This document shows positions 15,001 to 20,343 of a DNA stretch of 20,343 nucleotides, in pieces. Under the pieces are notes generated by a model, which saw only the letters and a list, made by a program, of their open reading frames with translations, was not told where the DNA came from and ran no database searches. Position 1 is the first letter of the stretch. Every line of letters starts with the position of its first letter. Source of the stretch: CAYLKS01 sp964384205 [NCBI: uncultured bacterium] (GTDB lineage Bacteria; JAGOEH01); assembly GCA_964384205.1 (NCBI GenBank), contig CAYLKS010000051.1:1-20343 (forward strand), given 5' to 3'. The translations under genes and the position numbers were made by a program.

Positions 15001-16314
15001 AAATTCAATATTGACACGACCCCTCCGGAAATTACAGACTGTATTATAAAATCAATTATTGGAATAGGAGAAGTTGTATGTAATTTACAAATATATGATC
15101 CTTCAGGTCTGGATACCACTTTTATACCGAATATATTTTTGGTGGGTAATGATACTATTGAATTTTCTATAGAAAATTTCTACTCCAATTTAATTATTGC
15201 TAAAGCTTCGATAAACCCTTTGATAACAACAGGTAACTATAAGCTCTATATTAATAAAGTCAAAGATAAAAAAGGTAATCAGCTCGTTGAACCTGTGGAA
15301 GTAAAAAGCGTTTATGTTGATACAGAACAACCAGCACTTATTAGCTCATATCCAGGGGATGGAGAGCAATTTGTATCTACTTATAGTACCTTAAAATTTT
15401 ATTTTTCACGAGTTATTAATGATGAATCTATTAATATTAATAATATTTATTTAAGTGATGCTCAAAAAAATAAAATCGCTGGTCAGTTCTATGTGAGCTA
15501 TTTAGTTGATACAACGCTATGCCTTTTTCAGCCTCACGATAGATTAGAAAATGATAAACTTTATACAATTTATCTTGGAACAAATATTAAAGATACATTA
15601 GGTAATCCATTGGATAAAGAATACATAATCACTTTTAAAACAGCTGGTTTGGTAAAACCAGATTTGGGCGCAACAATAATTTCAGCAGACAGTGTTGCTT
15701 CTTTGTATATACCTCCTTTCTCTATAGATAAAGAAGAAGAAATAAGCTTTACCAACATAGAAAATTTACTGGGAAATGAAGACTATATTATTCGTTTATT
15801 GCCAGAAGTAAAATTTTTATCTCCTGTAAATCTATTTTTGAATTTAGGCAAAATAAATAATTTTGATATTTCAAAGGAAAGAACTCTTGCTATTTTTGAT
15901 TCTCTAACATCGAGCTATATTCCATTGCAAACTACAAAAGATGAAGAATATATAAACGTTCCTATCAATAAAACAGGAATATACGCTCTATTAAATAAAA
16001 AAATCGATGAAAAGATAACATCAGTCGTTGATAAAGTTGTGAATATTTCTCCTCGTGTATTTTTCCCTGATAAAGAAATTTTAAATATATCTTTTTTTGC
16101 TAATGAAAATAGTAAAGTTACTATAAAAATTTTCGACATATCAGGAAGGCTAAATGCTATTATTTTAGATGAAAAAGAATATAGTAAAGGCAACTATACT
16201 GTTTCATGGAACGGTAAATCAAATGATGGAGATAAACTAAAAGGAGGACTCTATATTCTATTTGTTAAAATAGAGAATAAAGTCTATAAAAAGACGTTTG
16301 TAATTAAATATTAG
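12097..16314 (+). CDS. Large secreted double beta-propeller protein with FlgD-like tail
   Basis: From ATG 12097, behind an excellent AAGGGAGGT, the protein has 1405 residues; an in-frame TTG at 12079 is upstream of that Shine-Dalgarno and is rejected. A signal peptide covers about residues 1-21. Seven FG-GAP/VCBS-type repeats follow, with Asp-x-Asn/Asp-x-Asp/Gly...Asp-Ile-x-Ile-x-Gly loops at about 52-residue spacing (to ~380). Next come an Ig-like linker (~390-495), a second set of seven repeats (~505-870), an Fn3-like domain (~887-965), a further Ig-like segment (~970-1074), a Big_5-like domain (~1075-1185), a segment resembling ZU5 (~1190-1300), and a FlgD-like Ig fold at ~1320-1405 ending in Lys-Thr-Phe-Val-Ile-Lys-Tyr. 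Such tails act in secretion or surface anchoring in FCB-type bacteria. The acidic loops probably bind calcium. Surface adhesion or polymer binding is inferred; no catalytic motif was seen. Confidence 0.85.
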   Translation: MHFKRYILLLIFIILRTPILGGDVFKNISFEEFDKFTNYIIAIGDINSDNLPDVFISGRLSQKDGCSYKAELLVNNGENFALLSSNFIPLTDGRALFVDIDNNGTNDLVYIGKDEENQPQLLIYQNDGTSFVKNSQLTIEGLSFSYIECIDYNQNGLVDFIISGLNSNGTFESKLIVNNGNMFFKEQSSDLPDLINPIIQKLDYNLDGYQDVIIAGKDISNKNVISLFENQEGLFKENTKIRLPDFRVISMKIYDTDNDGDEDIIISGYDSLNTPITGIIFNKPTGYIGQNINVIDSIAGDLVINDFDFNGKVDIVVSGFDTNFKIKTKLLFQYELNKFTGQLLNIKLYNTKIYSNFFDNDTKPDIFIYGLDSLNTPQCFILKNIVDTDNLPPQLPTSIKVNKLAYNYIIFENSFASDDISDTLSLKYQYRLGTLENADHFISKENIFLSQGLLTQRFNVTLLPGKYIFQLRVVDNTGLVSQWSETDTIIVNEFTHSGINFKGLYGGKIGIIDFNKDGFTDIYYNGFDSHNEANFLLYLNKNGTYSNKPDISMEGTGFGNAFMYDVNKDGGYDLIITGSSVFDRLSEDGSTKIFYNEQDSLVEKSIEVLYKDSTVSHLPSLMESYVKIVDINNDTKPEILLMGTNRINSNNFEPKFFIFTCENDNKFTNWDSTGIDGFRYGSFDIGDLNNDGLPDIVIIGLSWGLSNQLIPKTSIYIQKANNKFEELKTANLKGLEINSNVKLFDINGDNSLDIVIQGGESVSNAKLIGYLNAFPNFTECFSLSGSFVGDIDIVDIDHDNNIEIISTGWSPLLNRSPSIIYTYDGISLNKLDKLVLDSLYWSSVKFFDFDNDSHNDILITGINSNDIPITSLYRNSIFPDTFQAGEPILPSNIEVVSIKDTAILSWNSNQNTFYNVQIYNSLDNCLFENSYFLPNNKIIVRNLDDGNYTAKIYSYDKGLKKSQNYKEKKFNIDTTPPEITDCIIKSIIGIGEVVCNLQIYDPSGLDTTFIPNIFLVGNDTIEFSIENFYSNLIIAKASINPLITTGNYKLYINKVKDKKGNQLVEPVEVKSVYVDTEQPALISSYPGDGEQFVSTYSTLKFYFSRVINDESININNIYLSDAQKNKIAGQFYVSYLVDTTLCLFQPHDRLENDKLYTIYLGTNIKDTLGNPLDKEYIITFKTAGLVKPDLGATIISADSVASLYIPPFSIDKEEEISFTNIENLLGNEDYIIRLLPEVKFLSPVNLFLNLGKINNFDISKERTLAIFDSLTSSYIPLQTTKDEEYINVPINKTGIYALLNKKIDEKITSVVDKVVNISPRVFFPDKEILNISFFANENSKVTIKIFDISGRLNAIILDEKEYSKGNYTVSWNGKSNDGDKLKGGLYILFVKIENKVYKKTFVIKY

Positions 16315-16331
16315 AAAAAGGAGATGTTTTA

Positions 16332-17780
16332 ATGAATAGAATAATTTTAATATTTTTAATTTTATTGATTAATTTATATGGGGATTTTATAGATTATTCA
16401 GACAGTGTAGTTTTTTGTAATAATACATACTACACTACAGGCACTGCATGGGAATATGTTATGACAAATAATTTTCTACTGAAAAAAGATACTATACCAG
16501 ATTTATTAATGACTAATTTAGAAATTGGAAATCCGAAGAGGGAATTTTATAATAATACAGAAGATGGTTCTGTAAATTTAGGACCTGAACTTAAAGCAAA
16601 TAAAGGATTATTTTCTATAGAATATGGTGGTGGAAAAAATCCTATTATCGCTAATATTAATCATGACAAGAATTATGATTTTATGTATATAATAAGAGGT
16701 TTGATTCAAATTTATTATGATTTAGATATTCCTAATAAAATTATCAATTCTAATAATCATATACCTAAGAAATATTCATCTAATTTATCAACCTACGCAA
16801 TATCTGATTTTGATAATGATAATTACCCAGATTTTGTTCTTGGGTATAAATTACAAAAACCGGAAGTATATTTATCAAGTGTGAAAGGTTTTGTGAATTT
16901 AGATATTCCCAAAGATTTTGATATTTCAGGGGAAATTGCAAAAATTTTAGTCTTTGATTACAATAATGACTCTTTTAAAGATATTTATTTCATATGTTCT
17001 AATGGACAAAATTTATTTTTTAAAAATAATGGTAACGGTAGTTTCTCAAAAGATTTAGCATGTGATCTGGGGATTGATGATCCAGGAGATGGTCATTGTG
17101 GGGCTATTGCAGATATTAATAATGATGGTTTTACTGATATAATTGTTGGCAACTATGGTATAAGCAGACTTTTTATAAATAATAATGGCGAAGGTTTTAT
17201 AGATAAAACTTTTGAATATAATTTTATTGTAACTTCTTATGTAAATGATATAGCTATTGGAGATTATGATAATGACGGTTTTGATGATATATATTTCGCC
17301 TGTGGTAAAAATCAAAAAAGTGATGAAAACAATAGAAATATATTTATAAAAAATTCAGGGGGAAGTTCATTTCAGAGATTGGATAATATTACAACGCAGG
17401 ATATAGATTATTCAACAAATGCAGATTTTATTGATTATGATAAAGATGGCAATTTAGATCTTTTTATTGCAAATTATGGGAAAAATAAATTATTCCTCAA
17501 CAAATCGGGAAATAAAAATTTTATAAGAATATTCTTCCAACCTTTAAATAAAAATATTTTATCTTTTACATCTATTGTAAAAGTTAGAAATCAATCTGGA
17601 ACTTTTTTTAAGAGGATAGAATTATCACTTAATTCTCAGCCTGTCACATCTTTTTTAGTTGGGGGGATTACCTCAGATACAGAGGATTATACTATAGAAA
17701 TCGAAAACCCTCTTTTAGAATCACCTATAGAAAAAACAGCTAAAAAAGGAGAGACAATAGTCATTTATAATATTTATTAA
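16332..17780 (+). CDS. Secreted single beta-propeller VCBS/FG-GAP protein
   Basis: The 482 residues start at an ATG behind AAAAAGGAGATG. The N-terminus is a clear signal peptide (about 1-18, ending Leu-Tyr-Gly). Six FG-GAP/VCBS-like repeats with acidic calcium-type loops lie at about residues 105, 157, 210, 260, 310 and 367, and a degenerate seventh (Lys-Lys-Asp-Thr-Ile-Pro-Asp-Leu-Leu) lies near 53, which fits one seven-bladed propeller. The final ~85 residues resemble an ASPIC/UnbV-type domain (a Val-Arg-Asn-x-x-Gly strand, then a Gly-Gly stretch, then a Gly-Glu-Thr-Ile-Val-Ile ending), but the match is weak. There is no FlgD-like tail. It lies 17 bp after the large propeller gene and 16 bp before the AIM24 trio, so all five genes are probably one operon. 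Confidence 0.8.
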   Translation: MNRIILIFLILLINLYGDFIDYSDSVVFCNNTYYTTGTAWEYVMTNNFLLKKDTIPDLLMTNLEIGNPKREFYNNTEDGSVNLGPELKANKGLFSIEYGGGKNPIIANINHDKNYDFMYIIRGLIQIYYDLDIPNKIINSNNHIPKKYSSNLSTYAISDFDNDNYPDFVLGYKLQKPEVYLSSVKGFVNLDIPKDFDISGEIAKILVFDYNNDSFKDIYFICSNGQNLFFKNNGNGSFSKDLACDLGIDDPGDGHCGAIADINNDGFTDIIVGNYGISRLFINNNGEGFIDKTFEYNFIVTSYVNDIAIGDYDNDGFDDIYFACGKNQKSDENNRNIFIKNSGGSSFQRLDNITTQDIDYSTNADFIDYDKDGNLDLFIANYGKNKLFLNKSGNKNFIRIFFQPLNKNILSFTSIVKVRNQSGTFFKRIELSLNSQPVTSFLVGGITSDTEDYTIEIENPLLESPIEKTAKKGETIVIYNIY

Positions 17781-17796
17781 CAAAGGAGACAAAATT

Positions 17797-18456
17797 ATGG
17801 AATACAAATTTAAGCATAAGCCGACATATACGCTCATTGAATTTAATCTTTCACCGGGAGAAAAAATAGTAACTGAATCTGATGCAATGGTTATGATGGA
17901 TCCGGTATTTGAAGTAGATTCTAAAATACCGGGCGGGTTTTTCAAAGGCTTAGCAAGAAAATTTTTAGCTAAAGAAAATATGTTTTTAAATGAGTATATA
18001 ACTAAAAGCAAAGGAAGATTATTTGTTACATCGGCTTTGCCGGGAGATATTTCCAGTTTGGATATTAATAATAAAACTATTTATTTAATGCCTGGGGCTT
18101 ATGTTGCGTCTACTGGTGATATACAGGTTGGTACCCAATTTGCCGGTTTTAAAAGTCTTTTTTCAAGAATGGGATTATTTATAATAAAAATATCAGGAAG
18201 TGGTAAAGTATTCTTTTCTAATTTCGGAGGAATAATAGAATTAAATGTTTCAGGCAATTATATTATTGATACAGGACATGTTATTGGATTTGAAGATACT
18301 TTAAATTATTCAATAGAAAAAGTTGGTTCTTTAAAATCAACATTTTTTTCTGGAGAAGGCCTGGTTTGCAATTTTACAGGAAATGGTAAAGTTTGGATAA
18401 GTACTCGTGCTAAAAATAATTTTATTGACTGGCTAATAGGGCATTTACCTGCTTAA
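17797..18456 (+). CDS. AIM24/TIGR00266 family protein, first of three
   Basis: This is a 219-residue beta-rich protein of the AIM24 family (PF01987, TIGR00266), whose fold is related to the TRAP-like double-stranded beta helix. The biochemical role in bacteria is not established; the yeast namesake affects mitochondrial inner-membrane organisation. Diagnostic segments are Glu-Ser-Asp-Ala-Met-Val near 27-32 (Ala where most members have Gly), Pro-Gly-Asp-Ile near 83-86, Asp-Thr-Gly-His near 157-160, and Gly-Glu-Gly-Leu-Val-Cys with Phe-Thr-Gly-Asn-Gly-Lys-Val near 187-200. There is no signal peptide or membrane helix. AAAGGAG lies 8 nt before the ATG. It is the most divergent of the three at its N-terminal Gly loop. 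Confidence 0.88.
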   Translation: MEYKFKHKPTYTLIEFNLSPGEKIVTESDAMVMMDPVFEVDSKIPGGFFKGLARKFLAKENMFLNEYITKSKGRLFVTSALPGDISSLDINNKTIYLMPGAYVASTGDIQVGTQFAGFKSLFSRMGLFIIKISGSGKVFFSNFGGIIELNVSGNYIIDTGHVIGFEDTLNYSIEKVGSLKSTFFSGEGLVCNFTGNGKVWISTRAKNNFIDWLIGHLPA

Positions 18457-18467
18457 GGGAGGGAATT

Positions 18468-19145
18468 ATGGATATAAATATAAAATACAAGCCTTCTTAT
18501 GCGATGGCATTAGTAAATTTAAATCAAGATGAATCTATTATGGTAGAATCAGGTGCTATGGTCTCCAAATCCACAAATATCGATATACAAACTCATAGAA
18601 TGAATAAACAAGATGGATTTTTGAAATCTTTCGCTAAATCTTTGGTTTCTGGAGAATCATTTTTTATGAATACATTTACAGCAAAAAATGGGAATGGTAC
18701 AATTGAAATAGCTCCTACAATACCCGGCGATATTGAAAAAATTGAACTTAATTCTACCATTTACGTACAGGCAAGTTCTTATCTGGCAGGTCATCCTGAT
18801 TTGAAAATAGAAACAAAATTTCAGGGCATGAAAGGTTTTTTTAGTGGTGAATCTCTATTTTTTATGAAAATATACGGTAATGGGCCACTTCTTCTATCAA
18901 GTTATGGCGGAATTGAAGCAATAGATATAGATGGTGAATTTATTGTTGATACAGGACATATTGTAGCATTTGAAGAAGGAATCAATTATAAAGTTCATAA
19001 ATTCGGCGGCTGGAAAACTTTTTTATTTAGTGGAGAAGGACTTGTATGCACATTTTCAGGCAAAGGAAGAATCTGGGTGCAATCGAAAAACCTTTCTTCA
19101 TTAACGAATTGGTTTTCAAAAGTATTACCACCAAAACAACAATAA
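18468..19145 (+). CDS. AIM24/TIGR00266 family protein, second of three
   Basis: The 225 residues share the whole AIM24 fold pattern with both neighbours: Glu-Ser-Gly-Ala-Met-Val near 26-31, Pro-Gly-Asp-Ile near 85-88, Tyr-Gly-Gly-Ile, Asp-Thr-Gly-His near 162-165, and Gly-Glu-Gly-Leu-Val-Cys-Thr-Phe-Ser-Gly-Lys-Gly near 191-202. It differs from the other two by a His-Arg-Met-Asn-Lys-Gln-Asp insertion where they have a Gly-Gly turn near residue 45, and by His-Pro-Asp in the central loop. AAGGGAGGG precedes the ATG, which lies 11 bp after the first paralogue's stop. The strong divergence suggests three distinct subunits and not recent copies. The protein is cytoplasmic by sequence, with no known enzyme motif. 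Confidence 0.88.
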   Translation: MDINIKYKPSYAMALVNLNQDESIMVESGAMVSKSTNIDIQTHRMNKQDGFLKSFAKSLVSGESFFMNTFTAKNGNGTIEIAPTIPGDIEKIELNSTIYVQASSYLAGHPDLKIETKFQGMKGFFSGESLFFMKIYGNGPLLLSSYGGIEAIDIDGEFIVDTGHIVAFEEGINYKVHKFGGWKTFLFSGEGLVCTFSGKGRIWVQSKNLSSLTNWFSKVLPPKQQ

Positions 19146-19155
19146 GGAGCAAATA

Positions 19156-19839
19156 ATGGAATATAAATTTCATGGTAAACCGGATTATACAATGGTTGAA
19201 ATTTTATTAAATCAAGATGAAACAATTCTGGCAGAATCAGGCGCTATGGCCGCTATGTCTCCCAATATCGAAATAGAAACAAAAGCCAGAGGCGGATTCA
19301 AAAAAACATTGAAAAGAAAATTTTTCTCGCGAGAATCATTTTTTATAAATACATTCAAAGCAAAAAATACTAAAGGGAATATTTTTTTAGTGCCTAAACC
19401 TGTTGGAGATATGGATATTTTAGAATTACATAACGATGAATTTGTATTATCCGCAGGGGCATTCGTATGTAGTGAATCTTCTATTGATATTGATAGTAAA
19501 TGGGGCGGTTTTAGAAATTTTTTTGGCGGGGAATGGTTATTTTTTCTAAAAGTAAGCGGTACAGGAAAAATATTCTTCTCATCATTTGGTGCAATTCATT
19601 CTATAGAGGTGGATGGGGAATATATTGTAGATACCGGCAATATTGTTGGTTTTTCTTCTGGACTTTCTTTTAATATTGAAAAAGTAGGGGGATTAAAATC
19701 ATTATTTTTATCTGGAGAAGGTTTGGTTTGTCGATTTACTGGTAAAGGTAAACTTTTAATACAAACAAGGAACGAAAATTCATTTGCAACATGGGCAGAT
19801 CAATTTAGACGAAAAGAAAGCAATAATAATGATGATTAA
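19156..19839 (+). CDS. AIM24/TIGR00266 family protein, third of three
   Basis: The 227 residues have the canonical N-terminal half of the family (Glu-Ser-Gly-Ala-Met-Ala-Ala-Met near 26-33, then Ala-Arg-Gly-Gly near 45-48), followed by Asp-Thr-Gly-Asn near 160-163 and Gly-Glu-Gly-Leu-Val-Cys-Arg-Phe-Thr-Gly-Lys-Gly near 189-200. Its C-terminus is an acidic, Asn-rich tail absent from the other two. The start follows AATAAGGAG, 10 bp after the second paralogue's stop. It is the last gene of the five-gene plus-strand operon, before the terminator-like hairpin at 19887. No signal peptide or membrane segment is visible. Confidence 0.88.
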   Translation: MEYKFHGKPDYTMVEILLNQDETILAESGAMAAMSPNIEIETKARGGFKKTLKRKFFSRESFFINTFKAKNTKGNIFLVPKPVGDMDILELHNDEFVLSAGAFVCSESSIDIDSKWGGFRNFFGGEWLFFLKVSGTGKIFFSSFGAIHSIEVDGEYIVDTGNIVGFSSGLSFNIEKVGGLKSLFLSGEGLVCRFTGKGKLLIQTRNENSFATWADQFRRKESNNNDD

Positions 19840-19880
19840 ATAAATAATATATTAGATGTTAATTTAAAAATTTTGATAAC

Positions 19881-20231
19881 CTATTCTGTGGGAAGTTGTT
19901 TTAAATCTTCCCACATTTTAAAAAGCCTTCTTATATGAGGTATTGTAATTGAGCCACCTACAATTAATCCTATAGCTACTGCTTCTTCAAGCTCTTCATC
20001 TGTTATTCCATGCTTAAAACATGTTGTTAAATGATAATTTATACAATCATCACATCTTAATACAAGAGAACTTATAAGGCCAATCAGTTCTTTAGTTTTT
20101 GACGATAGAGCTCCATCATTATATACATTAGAATCAAGATTAAAAAAACGTTTTATTACAAGGTTTTTCAGGAGTGCTTCGTATTTTGTGTAAATGGAAT
20201 TTTTACCTAAATATATACTACAAAATTTCAT
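19881..20231 (-). CDS. Carboxymuconolactone decarboxylase-family protein with IS-derived N-terminus
   Basis: Residues 22-116 match the CMD/AhpD-like family: Asn-Leu-Val-Ile-Lys-Arg-Phe-Phe-Asn-Leu-Asp (23-33), Lys-Thr-Lys-Glu-Leu-Ile-Gly-Leu, the redox-type Cys-Asp-Asp-Cys-x-x-x-His near 60-67, and Gly-Gly-Ser-Ile-Thr-Ile-Pro-His-x-Arg-Arg near 92-102. Members are small all-helical thiol proteins, some with peroxidase or decarboxylase activity; the substrate here is unknown. Residues 1-21 do not resemble the N-termini I recall for this subfamily and are encoded by what looks like the end of an IS256-type element (boundary near 20171). The ATG overlaps the transposase TGA in an ATGA. The gene is therefore probably 5'-truncated and either rescued as a fusion or a pseudogene. 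Its 3' end contains the hairpin at 19887-19915. Confidence 0.75.
   Translation of the reverse strand: MKFCSIYLGKNSIYTKYEALLKNLVIKRFFNLDSNVYNDGALSSKTKELIGLISSLVLRCDDCINYHLTTCFKHGITDEELEEAVAIGLIVGGSITIPHIRRLFKMWEDLKQLPTE
19887..19919 (+). terminator. Terminator-like hairpin for the plus-strand operon
   Basis: TGTGGGAAG at 19887-19895 and CTTCCCACA at 19907-19915 form a perfect 9-bp stem with an 11-nt loop, followed by only four T residues. It lies 47 nt after the third AIM24 stop, inside the last coding codons of the convergent CMD gene. The short U-run makes efficiency uncertain. No T-run follows on the minus strand, so it suits the plus direction only. Confidence 0.55.
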
Positions 20232-20343
20232 CTCAAATATCCAGTAATTCTTTCAGGAAAAATTATTGCCAATTGCGATATTATCTCTGCCCAGTTCGAT
20301 ATGGTCTTATCCCATTTCACCGATATGTCCTTGTATATCAAAT
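20171..20343 (-). mobile_element. End of an IS256-type insertion sequence, cut by the window edge
   Basis: The transposase C-terminus is read on the minus strand and stops at 20228. About 57 nt further on, minus-strand TTTACACAAAATAC (20194-20181) and GCACTCC (20177-20171) look like an IS256-family terminal repeat, in which TTTTGTGTAAA is common. The boundary near 20171 is estimated from where homology to the CMD family begins, to within a few bases. The other end and the target duplication lie outside the window. Confidence 0.6.
20228..20343 (-). CDS. IS256 (mutator)-type transposase, C-terminal fragment
   Basis: Only the last 37 residues are present; the gene continues past the right edge. 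The pattern Lys-Trp-x(5)-Asn-Trp-x-x-Ile-Ile-x-Gln-Leu-Ala-Ile-x-Phe-x-x-Arg is that of the extreme C-terminus of IS256/mutator transposases, where Lys-Trp, Asn-Trp and the final Phe-x-x-Arg are conserved. The DDE catalytic residues lie upstream, out of view. The TGA overlaps the CMD-family ATG by 4 bp. Confidence 0.65.
   Translation of the reverse strand, partial: LIYKDISVKWDKTISNWAEIISQLAIIFPERITGYLR

Noticed and set aside
12097-16314. Repeat array considered as a candidate for CRISPR or phase-variable DNA repeats
   Set aside because: The repetition is at protein level only; the DNA units are diverged and of uneven length, with no uniform spacers and no simple-sequence tract.
17055-17315. 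Minus-strand 86-codon Ile-rich frame in the second propeller gene
   Set aside because: Reflects the repeated Asp-Ile/Asn-Asp codons of the VCBS repeats read backwards.
18995-19225. Minus-strand 76-codon frame across the second and third AIM24 genes
   Set aside because: Crosses the junction of two well-supported genes and resembles no family.

Overview
The window is an AT-rich stretch (roughly 30% GC by eye) from a Gram-negative bacterium. Evidence for an outer membrane is a Wza-like polysaccharide export protein, a Wzz-like chain-length protein, and large secreted beta-propeller proteins, one ending in a FlgD-like C-terminal domain of the kind used as a secretion or anchoring tail in the FCB superphylum and nearby candidate phyla. 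Housekeeping promoters look sigma70-like (TTGACA boxes). No rRNA, tRNA or other phylum-diagnostic marker is present, so the phylum is left open.

Layout. (1) Positions 1-244 are non-coding and hold a 16-bp inverted repeat whose two arms each present a Shine-Dalgarno plus ATG facing outwards, perhaps an insertion-sequence relic. (2) 245-2425, plus strand: a small secreted protein of unknown function and a GT-C-like polytopic membrane protein with C-terminal TPRs. (3) 2664-6594, plus strand: an orphan IS630-type helix-turn-helix protein overlapping a malic enzyme gene, then a DUF401 membrane protein and a CmoB-like tRNA-modification enzyme. (4) 6599-11759, minus strand: a tightly packed unit transcribed in the order M20 dipeptidase, recO, coaE, wzz-like, wza-like, with overlaps or gaps of no more than 9 bp. 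(5) 11760-12096: a divergent intergenic region with three copies of TTAyAATCA, two of which overlap a predicted promoter for the minus-strand unit. (6) 12097-19839, plus strand: five genes with 10-17 bp gaps, encoding a 1405-residue secreted protein with two arrays of seven FG-GAP/VCBS-like repeats, a 482-residue secreted single-propeller protein, and three tandem AIM24/TIGR00266 paralogues. A terminator-like hairpin follows inside the 3' end of the convergent gene. (7) 19881-20343, minus strand: a carboxymuconolactone-decarboxylase-family gene whose first ~21 codons appear to come from the end of an IS256-type insertion sequence; the C-terminus of its transposase runs off the right edge.

How the genes may work together. 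The malic enzyme and the DUF401 protein could form a small organic-acid module, since DUF401 resembles ion/dicarboxylate transporters, but the substrate is not shown. The wzz/wza pair serves surface polysaccharide export, although no glycosyltransferase or kinase gene adjoins it. The most unusual unit is the five-gene operon pairing two secreted propeller proteins with three divergent AIM24 proteins. The clearest recent genome event is the IS256-type insertion at the right edge.
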